A stretch of 64,000 bases of DNA from Bacillota bacterium (lineage in GTDB: Bacteria > Bacillota > Clostridia > Lachnospirales > Lachnospiraceae), in contig JAEZKA010000065.1 in NCBI GenBank assembly GCA_023436225.1, positions 124,001 to 188,000 on the forward strand, in the 5' to 3' direction. Below are positions 8,911 through 17,107 of this stretch, in pieces. A program made the position numbers and the translations under genes. Positions within the stretch are counted from its first letter, which is position 1, and each line of letters begins with the position of its first letter. The notes beneath the pieces were generated by a model, which was not told the DNA's origin, did no database searches, and saw only the letters and a program-made list of their open reading frames with translations.

Positions 8911-9810
8911 ATGATTTCTTCTCCTGCATGACGTTTTTTGCTGTTTTTTTGGAGCTTTTATGGGTACCAGGATATTCACATCTTTCAAATCACTCAGATT
9001 AAATATATCGAGCATACCAATTCCACAGGGTTTAAGCTCTATTTCCTTTAGTATAATCCATCGGTATAGATCTTCAACGAAAGTATTTCTAATATCCAGC
9101 ATCTCTCCATAATAATGAAAACAAGCGTACCAGCCTTCAGGAAGCTTATAAACCTTTAATCTTTTATCCCTATCTTCTTCTGATATATTTCCGCCTATAA
9201 AAACAGTATATTTTCCAATATCATTCCCATGGCAGCTTACCATACTATAAAATTTATCTTCCTTAAGAGATTTCGAATATCTTTGTATAAATTTGCTTCC
9301 AGTGGAATATAGTATTTGCTCAAAGTCAGAGCTATTTTCATTTACTTCTGTATATATTCCATATAGCTCTGTGCTTTCCAAATGCAGAAATGAATTTCTC
9401 AATGTCAAGGAGCCCTTCAGGTTCGACATATCCCTTATCACAATATCTACCTTTGCTACCATATTTATCTCCATATCGCTCTTTCGATAAACGGACGGAT
9501 AAATACCAAATTGCTTTTGAAATGCCCTACTAAATACCTCTGGGCTTTTATAACCACTGTCCATTGCTGCCATTGTTATTGTACACTCTGAATTTTTCAG
9601 CTTTTCTGCAACTAATGTCAGCTTTCGCCCTTGTATATACTGCTTCATACTGTAGCCAGTAAGAATTTTAAATATTCTGCTCAAATGAAATTCCGATATA
9701 TAAAACTTTTTTGATATTTCCAGCAAGGTCAAGGATTCATTGATATTTTCCTCTATATGCTCAATTATCTGACTCATAAGTTGAATATAAGAATTCAAGT
9801 TCTCCCTCAT
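8902..9810 (-). CDS. AraC-family regulator with C-terminal effector domain
   Basis: The 302-residue protein has two helix-turn-helix units at the N-terminus (about 10-110; FYISEFHLSRIFK and SGYKSPEVFSRAFQKQFG), then a C-terminal GyrI-like effector-binding domain (about 120-285). This is the Rob/SoxS-like layout with the DNA-binding part first, common in drug- or metabolite-responsive activators. No strong ribosome site precedes the start at 9810, so translation may be weak or the start misplaced. Its likely target is the SDR gene downstream, which is inference from position only. Confidence 0.88.
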   Translation of the reverse strand: MRENLNSYIQLMSQIIEHIEENINESLTLLEISKKFYISEFHLSRIFKILTGYSMKQYIQGRKLTLVAEKLKNSECTITMAAMDSGYKSPEVFSRAFQKQFGIYPSVYRKSDMEINMVAKVDIVIRDMSNLKGSLTLRNSFLHLESTELYGIYTEVNENSSDFEQILYSTGSKFIQRYSKSLKEDKFYSMVSCHGNDIGKYTVFIGGNISEEDRDKRLKVYKLPEGWYACFHYYGEMLDIRNTFVEDLYRWIILKEIELKPCGIGMLDIFNLSDLKDVNILVPIKAPKKQQKTSCRRRNHKL

Positions 9811-9963
9811 TTCATCTCAAAATAATATGCAAATCATTTTCACAAAATATAGGATCATCATTAAATGTTTATAATGATTACACCAGTTTTATTTCATCCT
9901 CGTATAGCAAGCACGTCTCTACTTGGTTTATAAAATAATATAGATAAAGCTTACAAGTAAATT

Positions 9964-10395
9964 TCAATATTTTTGAGGACTAATATCAGAAGCTTTTATC
10001 CTTCCTTTTTCCTCGTTCCATATTAACCAATCGTTTTTATTATCTCTAAAATATATGTATTTGATTTTTGTTCCATTGGTACGAATTAATATATTATAAT
10101 CAATGTAGCCATTGAAAACAGCGAAAAGCATATTACGATTAACACCTATAAATAAGCGATCATCTTCTATTTTATAGACATAGCCTGCGTAAGAAGAGAT
10201 GCTATAGGCTTCGTTCAATCTAAGACTAACTTTATCACTCTCAACCATAATATTATCTACATACATTCCAGTAGGTGCATTACACATTGAAAATCCAAAT
10301 AATTTCCATCCATATCTGGAGAATACAGATAGAAGTATAAACGATATTACAATTATAGTAAATCCTATTATGCCTTTCTTTACAATCCTTTTCAT
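9964..10395 (-). CDS. Hypothetical membrane-anchored protein
   Basis: The 143-residue protein has one N-terminal transmembrane segment (about 9-27, IIGFTIIVISFILLSV) and a polar outside domain with several Tyr and Asn residues. I do not recognise a family. A GAGG ribosome site lies just before the ATG. The downstream end of the aminoglycoside transferase gene is 25 bases away, so the two may share a transcript. Confidence 0.7.
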   Translation of the reverse strand: MKRIVKKGIIGFTIIVISFILLSVFSRYGWKLFGFSMCNAPTGMYVDNIMVESDKVSLRLNEAYSISSYAGYVYKIEDDRLFIGVNRNMLFAVFNGYIDYNILIRTNGTKIKYIYFRDNKNDWLIWNEEKGRIKASDISPQKY

Positions 10396-10420
10396 AAGAT
10401 CCTCACTTCAATATTTCTTC

Positions 10421-11284
10421 TTACTCCATGCATTCGTTCCTTTGATCAATCCATTGGTAAACACTATTCTCCAAATCATATGGATAAGAAAATTTCTTTT
10501 TGTCAGATATCTCACGAGATAAGCGTTTAAATAAGGTGATTGTAGCCTTTAAAGCCTTCCAACTGTCATTCCTGTCAAAATGTCCAAATGAGTTCTGTAG
10601 CTCTTCTTGAGTTTCTTTACTGGCCCATTCACATAAGAAACGGCCTGCATGCCATGTATCATATTCCATTCCATTTACTGTCTTTTCATGCCATTCTATC
10701 ATCTGAAGAAGGAGCTCCTTCAAATTACCATCTCTGACTTTTACCACCCATAATTCATTTCGAAGAATCTGTTTCGCTGAATATAACGCTACAAACCAAA
10801 ACATATTTATTGTTTGCAAGAACCTTTCTTCCGATAATGGCATTCCCTGAGGAGCCTTGTTGTTCTGGGGTATAATATTATGGGCAATATGGTCTTTATC
10901 AATCAGCACCTTCACTCCCCGGTAGAAATTATTCGGTATGATCTTATTCTTAACAATCTGATTCAAATTATCTACTGTGTGAATAACAAAATCAACCTGC
11001 CACCCACCTTCAAATAATGTGAGACATTCCGGATCTCCCCCATCTGTCTGTGCCACAAATGAAGTACAGACATCCCCAAAATTGTTAAGCCACTCGCTAT
11101 TTGTAAGATAATAATTCTGTCTTGAAGTGAAGAATATAATATCCATATCAGACCATTCGTCTGCAGGATGATCCTTACGAGCTCGAGAGCCTACGATAAA
11201 TGCTGCTCTTATGTCTTCAACCGTTTGCGCCCAAGATACAAAATTACTTTCCATGTTTTCATAGAACATTTTTGAATTTAACAT
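10421..11284 (-). CDS. Aminoglycoside 6-adenylyltransferase family protein
   Basis: The 287-residue protein shows the nucleotidyltransferase signature GSRARKDHP followed by WSDMDIIFF, where the DxD acidic pair binds metal and ATP. The rest fits the ANT(6)/AadE-AadS family in length and in GGWQVDFVIH. Members adenylylate streptomycin-type drugs, but chromosomal clostridial homologues are often of unproven activity. GGAGG lies nine bases before the ATG. It is followed by the small membrane protein gene. No mobile-element signature flanks it. Confidence 0.85.
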   Translation of the reverse strand: MLNSKMFYENMESNFVSWAQTVEDIRAAFIVGSRARKDHPADEWSDMDIIFFTSRQNYYLTNSEWLNNFGDVCTSFVAQTDGGDPECLTLFEGGWQVDFVIHTVDNLNQIVKNKIIPNNFYRGVKVLIDKDHIAHNIIPQNNKAPQGMPLSEERFLQTINMFWFVALYSAKQILRNELWVVKVRDGNLKELLLQMIEWHEKTVNGMEYDTWHAGRFLCEWASKETQEELQNSFGHFDRNDSWKALKATITLFKRLSREISDKKKFSYPYDLENSVYQWIDQRNECME

Positions 11285-11362
11285 ATATAAGCACCTCCAT
11301 ATTTAAGCATACTTCTTATTTGCAATAAGAATTTCTCTAATTCGTAAACCGGCATTACCCTT

Positions 11363-12019
11363 TTATTTTGTTGCGTTTATGATCAACTTTGCAATTTTAG
11401 TGCTGTGTAGGACATAGCTTCCATGCCCCTCACCCCGCAAAATGCGGATTTTACTGTTTGGGATGTTATCAGCTATGTAGCGTGTATGGTTCCGTTTCAC
11501 CATGTCCCGACTTCCTGCTAACACCGTGGTGGGGATTACAATACGCCGAAGCATTTGGGCTGTAATATTAGGCTCTTTCAGCATCATGGTCATCTTTGGG
11601 TCTTTTACAATTGCGTTGATACACTGAAACAGCTTAAGCCAGCCTGTTCGTATCCCATCCGGCTCTAAATTCGCCCCGCTGATAATTATCTGGGATAATA
11701 GCTGTGGATACTTTGCTGCAAGCAGCAGTCCCACAATCCCGCCATCGCTGAAGCCATAAAGAATGGGCTGCTCCAGCTTCAGCTCATTAATAAGGCACTT
11801 TATATCCTCAGCCAAATCATCATAATGATATTCCAAAGCAGCATCACTCTGCCCATGCCCACGGCTGTCTATCGCATATACGGTAAAGCTTTCTGCTAGT
11901 ACTGGTATTGCCTTATCAAAAATCTTATGCGTTTCTCCATTTCCATGAAGCAGTAGCAGGGGCTTTCCTTTGCCACATTTTTCATAGTAAAGATTGGTAT
12001 TGTTCACACGACACCTCAT
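11363..12019 (-). CDS. Alpha/beta hydrolase
   Basis: The 218-residue protein has the alpha/beta-hydrolase fold features: oxyanion segment LLLHGNGE near 23-30, nucleophile elbow YGFSDGG with Ser near 92, and the catalytic histidine in GEGHGSY near the C-terminus. The acid is probably Asp in AGSRDMV. Substrate is unknown; small esterases or lactonases look like this. It is the last gene of a run that also encodes an MBL hydrolase and a TetR regulator, which suggests a small inducible ester- or lactone-handling operon. Confidence 0.88.
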   Translation of the reverse strand: MRCRVNNTNLYYEKCGKGKPLLLLHGNGETHKIFDKAIPVLAESFTVYAIDSRGHGQSDAALEYHYDDLAEDIKCLINELKLEQPILYGFSDGGIVGLLLAAKYPQLLSQIIISGANLEPDGIRTGWLKLFQCINAIVKDPKMTMMLKEPNITAQMLRRIVIPTTVLAGSRDMVKRNHTRYIADNIPNSKIRILRGEGHGSYVLHSTKIAKLIINATK

Positions 12020-12035
12020 AAGTGCTCCTCCGGTT

Positions 12036-12137
12036 TCATTTTACTTCCTTGTTTCTATAAGTAACAACAAATGTATCTACATGCATTTCCAAAATGGATA
12101 ATGCTTCGCTTTCCTTATCCGGCTCAAAGCTCACCAT
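12036..12137 (-). CDS. Possible 33-residue small protein in the TetR operon
   Basis: An open frame starts with ATG (12135-12137), 28 bases after the TetR stop, and ends 16 bases before the hydrolase start. It begins MVSFEPDKESEAL and ends in YRNKEVK. There is no strong ribosome site, only GAGAAAAAG upstream. It could be a real small protein or the tail of a lost gene. Confidence 0.25.
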   Translation of the reverse strand: MVSFEPDKESEALSILEMHVDTFVVTYRNKEVK

Positions 12138-12165
12138 TACTTTTTCTCTTTGTTTCTGAGAGTCT

Positions 12166-12732
12166 TCACTTCTTATGCCTTAACCCCTCCAAATAAGTAT
12201 TTATGATAAAATCAAGACTATCCTCCTGGGAATAGTCTATTTTAAATCCGAGGTCCATTTGTATAGCTGCAAAGCCGTGCAGCATACTTCTTAACCCCCT
12301 AACTGCATGAATACTATCCTCATCTGTTAGATTATATACTCCAAGAAGCTTAATAAATATCTGTACTAATTGATTACTTAGTGCATCAAATTCTAAATCA
12401 TAAGGATCCGGAGCTTTTGATATAGAGCTATATAAGCCGGGGTTCTTTCTTACAAATTCAATATATCCCTTTGACGCTAAATAGATTGCCTCATCTCCTA
12501 CACAACCAATAATTGAGTGTATGATCGTATCATATAGCATCTTAAGCCCATAGTAAGCCATTTTTTGTTTTAAGTCTGATAATCCCTGAATGTGATTATA
12601 AAGGGAAGGCGTTTTTATACCTAATCTCACCGATATATTGGATAGTGCAAGCTGCTCGTAACCCTCTTCATTACATATATCAATCGCTGTCTCAAGTATT
12701 TTTGTAAAATTGATTTGAGCTCTTTGTGCCAT
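12166..12732 (-). CDS. TetR/AcrR-family regulator
   Basis: The 188-residue protein has an N-terminal helix-turn-helix (about 10-55; ISVRLGIKTPSLYNHI) and an all-helical ligand domain of the WHG-like C-terminal type (GLRSMLHGFAAIQ). It probably represses its own operon, which carries an MBL hydrolase upstream (12-base gap) and an alpha/beta hydrolase downstream. AGGAGG precedes the start. Two decayed relatives lie at 14.2 and 14.9-15.1 kb, showing local duplication of this gene. Confidence 0.92.
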   Translation of the reverse strand: MAQRAQINFTKILETAIDICNEEGYEQLALSNISVRLGIKTPSLYNHIQGLSDLKQKMAYYGLKMLYDTIIHSIIGCVGDEAIYLASKGYIEFVRKNPGLYSSISKAPDPYDLEFDALSNQLVQIFIKLLGVYNLTDEDSIHAVRGLRSMLHGFAAIQMDLGFKIDYSQEDSLDFIINTYLEGLRHKK

Positions 12733-12744
12733 AATTCCTCCTGC

Positions 12745-13446
12745 CTAATTATTCTTTGCCTTATGTATCAACTTTTCAAGGTCTGCAGATGGTTTATGAA
12801 GTAAATTACCATGACCGGGAGCAATTACTTCTGGTACATATTGAAGTATTTTTTCCGCACTATTGATAGCCAACCCTTTCGACCAAGTTGCCATTGCCGG
12901 AAAAGGAAATGTCCAATTAATCATACCCGCAATAGCAAGTCCTCCTTTTGTCTGTAATGCATCACCTACAATAAAGAATTTATCCTTTTCACTCCAATAG
13001 GAGGTCATTCCTGGCGTATGTCCCGGTGTCCATACTGCAGTCAAGGAACCAATATGCTCTCCATTCTGTATAGTTTCATCCCATATCGGCATAATTTCTT
13101 TTGGATAACCACCTTTTAAAGGAAGATTTGGTTCGTCCGAATCAAGTGTAAAATCCCCATTCATGAAACGGCTCTCTCTTTCTGGGACAATAATTGCCGC
13201 ACCCGGTAACGCTTCTTTAAGCTTTGGTAAACCACCAATATGGTCATCATGACAATGCGTAATCAAAATCTTTGTAATAGGCTTGTTTAAGCTCTTTGAG
13301 AATCTAAGAATATGTGGCACAATCATAGGTAATCCAGCATCAATGAGTGTTAATGCTTTACCTTCTTCTACTATATAAACATTCACAGGAAAAAAATTCG
13401 GCATAATGGTAAGTTGATATAATGACTTGTATTTCGTAACTCTCAT
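12745..13446 (-). CDS. MBL-fold metallo-hydrolase
   Basis: The 233-residue protein carries the dinuclear metal motif THCHDDHIGG, then further ligands in TPGHTPG, VGDAL and PGHG. This is the general metallo-beta-lactamase fold used by lactonases and thioesterases; substrate is unknown. The start at 13446 has AAGGAG seven bases upstream; an earlier in-frame ATG at 13497 does not. It opens the operon with TetR and an alpha/beta hydrolase. Confidence 0.92.
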   Translation of the reverse strand: MRVTKYKSLYQLTIMPNFFPVNVYIVEEGKALTLIDAGLPMIVPHILRFSKSLNKPITKILITHCHDDHIGGLPKLKEALPGAAIIVPERESRFMNGDFTLDSDEPNLPLKGGYPKEIMPIWDETIQNGEHIGSLTAVWTPGHTPGMTSYWSEKDKFFIVGDALQTKGGLAIAGMINWTFPFPAMATWSKGLAINSAEKILQYVPEVIAPGHGNLLHKPSADLEKLIHKAKNN

Positions 13447-13567
13447 ATTTTCTCCTTTCTTACGAATAATCAAGCAACTATTATTAAGTTTAATCAATTA
13501 AAATTTAATTCTGGAGGCTGTTGATAAGATGCCTCCGCCAATAATAAGAGTCGCCCGAAATTAGCTT

Positions 13568-14128
13568 CTATTTTTTGAAATAATCATCATCAGTAATAGT
13601 ATAATAGAGGTAATTTTCAAATTGCTTATATTCCTCTTTGAGCTCTACCATTTTATAACGGTATGTTGCACCTAATCTTGCTGCTAGTTTTAATGATGGT
13701 TCATTCCGATGATCTATATAAAGAGCTATTTTTGTCAAACCAATCGTTTCAAAACTATACTTTAATAAAGCCGTACAAGCTTCAAAGGCCAGCCCTTGCT
13801 TCTGATATTTTCTACCAATTCCATAGTATAGTTCAATATCTCCTATTTGAAGGTCATCTGGTCCTAGTCCGCAATAGCCGATAAATTCTTGAGTTTCTTT
13901 ATGGATAATGGAAAGATTAAATTTATAGATTTTTTTTTGAGTATTTTTTTTATTTTGAACTGTTGACCAACTAATATTTTCAGCAATATCTTGAAGTGTT
14001 GGCTCCTTTTCTGGAATATACGTAAAAAAATCCTTTTCACTAACAACCGCATACATTTCATTTAAATCTTCTGCTTGAAAAGGTCGAATTAGCACTCGAC
14101 CGGTTTCAATTACTGCATCTAAAAACAT
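13568..14128 (-). CDS. GNAT acetyltransferase, RimJ/RimL-like
   Basis: The 186-residue protein matches the N-terminal-amino or ribosomal-protein acetyltransferase branch of GNAT: RVLIRPFQAEDLNEMY at the start, acetyl-CoA loop GRKYQKQGLAFEA near 125, and NEPSLKLAARLG near 155. Substrate is unknown. AGGAGG precedes the ATG by eight bases. It sits just downstream of the decayed TetR fragment and is not clearly part of an operon. Confidence 0.88.
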   Translation of the reverse strand: MFLDAVIETGRVLIRPFQAEDLNEMYAVVSEKDFFTYIPEKEPTLQDIAENISWSTVQNKKNTQKKIYKFNLSIIHKETQEFIGYCGLGPDDLQIGDIELYYGIGRKYQKQGLAFEACTALLKYSFETIGLTKIALYIDHRNEPSLKLAARLGATYRYKMVELKEEYKQFENYLYYTITDDDYFKK

Positions 14129-14219
14129 TACTTCAACCTCCTAATTTATATTCTTGCTTAAATATAATTTACATTACAGCCTTTGTTTCTGATAGTCGAA
14201 ATCATCTGATAGTCTCAGT

Positions 14220-14355
14220 ATGTGATTTAAAAGTGATAGGTGGGGCTTTAATTCCTAATTTCTCAGATGTACAGGATAGTATTAATTGTTCATCCTCTTT
14301 ATTACAAACATCAAAAACTAATATCATTAGTATTTTAACTAATATTAATATAATG
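14220..14355 (-). pseudogene. Decayed TetR N-terminal fragment
   Basis: The minus strand reads VKILMILVFDVCNKEDEQ and then LGIKAPPIT, aligning with TKILETAIDICNEEGYEQ and LGIKTPSLY of the intact TetR gene at 12.2-12.7 kb. Only helix 1 and the helix-turn-helix survive; no start codon or C-terminal domain is present. The remaining 14356-14495 holds nothing else I can support. Confidence 0.75.
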
Positions 14356-14495
14356 ACTGGACCCCTTAATGATGAACATTTTCAACCTCTCATCAATGAT
14401 GAGACTGCTATTAATATAGTACATGGGATATCCTATAAAATATACGGTGAAAATACCGGACTGCACTTCGTAAAAATCTGATTGTAAAGCTTAAA

Positions 14496-14834
14496 TCATT
14501 GCTTCCAAATATACACCAGAAAACTATTAACGATAGCAGTCATCAAATAGATTACCCCCATATATTTCATTCCGGATTTATAAAGAGCTACTGCAGAAAT
14601 TATGTAGATTGCAAATAGCAAAGTCCAATGAAATGTCTTAGAAATTGGATAGACTGCTTTGGGTGAGCCAAATATGCCCCATATTATTGCAGTGATTAAG
14701 GGTAATCCAATTCCGAAAAACAATTTTGAAATAAGGCCATCATTTGTTTTTACTCCCCAATATCCTAACGAAATCAGAGCTATCATTTCTAAAATAAATC
14801 TTAAACCCAAATTAATACTTCTTAAAACGATCAA
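14496..14834 (-). CDS. YrdB family membrane protein (DUF2568)
   Basis: The 112-residue protein has four predicted transmembrane helices and the family segments NLGLRFILEMIALISLGYW and WGIFGSPKAVYP. Function is unknown for the family. The start is TTG at 14834 with AGGAGG six bases upstream. It lies between two decayed TetR fragments, and may be an intact part of an older insertion or a survivor of local rearrangement. Confidence 0.85.
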   Translation of the reverse strand: MIVLRSINLGLRFILEMIALISLGYWGVKTNDGLISKLFFGIGLPLITAIIWGIFGSPKAVYPISKTFHWTLLFAIYIISAVALYKSGMKYMGVIYLMTAIVNSFLVYIWKQ

Positions 14835-14876
14835 ATCTATCCTCCTATATAAGTTGATGAATAATCCGATTATATC

Positions 14877-15080
14877 TCATTTATAAAATCTAATGAAAAG
14901 CCATGCAGTATACTTCTTAATCCAAACTGCATAAATACTATCCTCATCAATTCGATTATATACGCCTAAAGGCTTAATAAGATATGCATAATAGAACAAG
15001 CGGTGCATACCCCTTTTCATAATAAATTTAAGATAAACTAATATGGTTAGTATTTTATCTAATACTATTAGTTTTGTCAA
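14877..15080 (-). pseudogene. Internally deleted TetR paralogue
   Basis: The frame starts with LDKILTILVYL, matching helix 1 of the local TetR (FTKILETAIDI), then after about 20 unrelated residues reads IKPLGVYNRIDEDSIYAV, matching IKLLGVYNLTDEDSIHAV of its C-terminal domain. The helix-turn-helix and most of the ligand domain are gone. The 5' part shares an AT-rich stretch (CTAATATxxTTAGTATTTT) with the fragment at 14.3 kb. Confidence 0.78.
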
Positions 15081-15225
15081 TGCTTTTTCACTTAATTTTC
15101 AAATCTTTTCTATTTTTTTATTTATACAATTTTTATATATCAAGCCATTACATCCTAAGCTTCGTAGCAGCAATTGAAGCGGAATCTGAAACAGTCTCTC
15201 GTCTCAATCCTTACTTACATTTTAC
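15081..15225. other. Non-coding gap beyond the TetR paralogue
   Basis: The stretch is T-rich on the plus strand, with no open frame that looks coding and no clear signal. Confidence 0.4.
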
Positions 15226-15360
15226 CTACCAGACCTTACTAATACGATGTCTGCCTTCATTTTTCCACTTTTTTATATAGTAATAGCATTCTTCACACGG
15301 TTCCAACCAGTGGCCACCTTTCCAATTTTCGTATACATTTTTATGTACCTGCTTTATCAT
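15226..15360 (-). CDS. Small 44-residue CxxC protein coupled to MBL hydrolase
   Basis: The ATG overlaps the stop of the MBL hydrolase by ATGA, the classic arrangement for translational coupling. The product begins MIKQVHKNVYENWKGG, contains the aromatic segment HWLEPCEECYYYIKKW with a CxxC pair at 22 and 25, and ends RISKVW. Composition (many W, Y, K) is protein-like rather than random. I do not recognise a family; a metal or thiol-binding accessory protein is one guess. A truncated remnant of a longer gene is the alternative. Confidence 0.5.
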   Translation of the reverse strand: MIKQVHKNVYENWKGGHWLEPCEECYYYIKKWKNEGRHRISKVW

Positions 15361-16076
15361 ATCATTATCTTCTGTTTCGAACTAACTGGAATTATAATAT
15401 TGTTGAATCCATACTCTTCTACAAGCTTCTTCATTTCATCCGCCTCCACAGTACAATAAAAGTCTAACAGATGTACTCCTATAACCTTCTTCGTCTTCCC
15501 TTCTGATCTAACTTTTAACAGATAACTTAAGTTGTGATGAATTGCTACATTCGCTTCTTCTTTTGCTTTCAAATATGCTTCATCCACAAGATTACAGATT
15601 ACTGCATCCGTCTCACCTATGATTTCCGCCTGCTCCTTCGTTAGTACACTGTCCCCTGTGATATATAAGCGCTTTCCCAACACTTCAATTATATAGCTGT
15701 TATGAATTGGATCCCAATGATTGAAATGATTGGTATAGTAGCATATGATATTGATGTCATCCAATGATATACTGGAGGGATCATCATACTTATTAGTATA
15801 AAGAACCTCAATCTGTTCTATCTCTGCTTTCTTTTGGACGAGGATTGGCTTCACTATAGACGGTGGTCCTACTATTGTGATATTCATCCCCTTCACTACA
15901 GGTAATTTGTCAGTACTAAAGTGATCTCCATCATCATGAGTAAATATTAGAACATCTCCCGGTAATACCGCCATCGGCATTATCAAAGTGTTGAACGCAT
16001 CTATAAGAATTCTTCTATCTCCCGCCTCTATCACCAAAGCACCAATACCAAGATTCATAACAGCAACCTGTTCCAT
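15357..16076 (-). CDS. MBL-fold hydrolase, UlaG/YtnP-like branch
   Basis: The 239-residue protein has the metal motif THDDGDHFS (HxxxDH), TNHFNHWDP, ITGDS and a C-terminal histidine in VIGVHLLD, the pattern of the lactonase-like UlaG branch of the MBL fold. Substrate is unknown. GGAGGAAT lies eight bases before the ATG. It is followed with ATGA overlap by the small CxxC ORF. Confidence 0.85.
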   Translation of the reverse strand: MEQVAVMNLGIGALVIEAGDRRILIDAFNTLIMPMAVLPGDVLIFTHDDGDHFSTDKLPVVKGMNITIVGPPSIVKPILVQKKAEIEQIEVLYTNKYDDPSSISLDDINIICYYTNHFNHWDPIHNSYIIEVLGKRLYITGDSVLTKEQAEIIGETDAVICNLVDEAYLKAKEEANVAIHHNLSYLLKVRSEGKTKKVIGVHLLDFYCTVEADEMKKLVEEYGFNNIIIPVSSKQKIMI

Positions 16077-16140
16077 GCTAGTAATTCCTCCAATCTAATA
16101 ATAGGTTATACTATCCCTATTTCTGAAGTAGACAAATGCT

Positions 16141-16386
16141 CTCACAATGTTTTCTCCAAGGAAACATATCCACCGGTATCGCCTTTTGAGCCTCCGCAGC
16201 TTCGCTGATAAGAACATGCCCCTTTATTCCTTGCTTCTGTAGAAATCTTTGGCTTACCTTGCACACTTCCAATGTCTGAATTGTGGCTCCTTACAGTTTT
16301 CACATTGGACACATTATGTTCACTTCTTGGGGGAGTTGATTCATACTTCTTATTACTTGAGGTTCTGTCATGCATTCCGGAGTATT
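16141..16386 (-). pseudogene. Deleted partial copy of the rlmD-like gene
   Basis: Positions 16191-16386 match 26957-27152 of the intact rlmD-like gene with two mismatches. Positions 16141-16192 match its 3' end (25880-25930) with about four differences. The roughly 1,026 bases between these segments are missing, and both donor edges share AGCC at the junction. The result is an open but meaningless 77-codon frame. It has no SAM-binding or catalytic part. Confidence 0.9.
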
Positions 16387-16414
16387 ACCAACAGCTTAAA
16401 ACCTTTTATTTTGC

Positions 16415-17107
16415 TTAAGCAACATCAATATGTTCGATATTTCTAAAAGTAAAAAATGCAATGAAAATGCCTATAATAGCTAGTATAATTGGTATTATAA
16501 TAATGTTAAGTAAGGACATTCCTCCATTATTTGAGTATACAATAGATACAATAATTAGAGATGTTACTATAGTAGCAGGTACTGATTTTTTTAACATTCC
16601 AAAGAATAGAGGTATAAGAGCCATTCCTGCAGCTGCAAAAGCATACATAACAACATTTAATAAATTATGATATATCATAGGTCTTGTAAGCTGATCATGA
16701 ATAAACTGATATTTCATATTTAAAATATATAATATGACTTCCTGAAATATATCAGAAAGAACAATGGATAAAAAAGTAAAAACAACTACAAGAAATAGTT
16801 TTGCAAAAATCAACTTTTTTCTGCTGATTGGATACATAAATAAAAGTGTAATTGTTTTATTCTTATATTCTTCGATAACCGTTTTTGCATGGAGTACTGA
16901 TGCAAATATGATAAAGGTCGCTCCAACTAAAGTGCTTACCATTTGAAAAGCAATGGTATAATTTTCCATCGCCAATTCATCATCAATTCTAGAGGTTATA
17001 ATAAGAGTAATAAGAAAAAACATGATTACTAAATTTGCGATTATAACACCCCATATTTTCCTTATAAGATTAAATTTCTTCAATTCTAACTTTAATATTT
17101 TACTCAT
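16415..17107 (-). CDS. ABC-2 type transporter permease
   Basis: The 230-residue membrane protein has six predicted helices and resembles permeases of bacitracin/lantibiotic export and immunity systems (BcrB/SpaE-like layout). The segment TITLLFMYPISRKKLIFAK is typical. It overlaps the ATPase gene by eight bases and has GGAGG upstream inside that gene. Together they would pump a peptide or drug away from the membrane. Confidence 0.88.
   Translation of the reverse strand: MSKILKLELKKFNLIRKIWGVIIANLVIMFFLITLIITSRIDDELAMENYTIAFQMVSTLVGATFIIFASVLHAKTVIEEYKNKTITLLFMYPISRKKLIFAKLFLVVVFTFLSIVLSDIFQEVILYILNMKYQFIHDQLTRPMIYHNLLNVVMYAFAAAGMALIPLFFGMLKKSVPATIVTSLIIVSIVYSNNGGMSLLNIIIIPIILAIIGIFIAFFTFRNIEHIDVA

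Noticed and set aside
14233..14481. 82-codon plus-strand frame
   Set aside because: Its first part is the antisense of the decayed TetR fragment, and the rest has no recognisable features.
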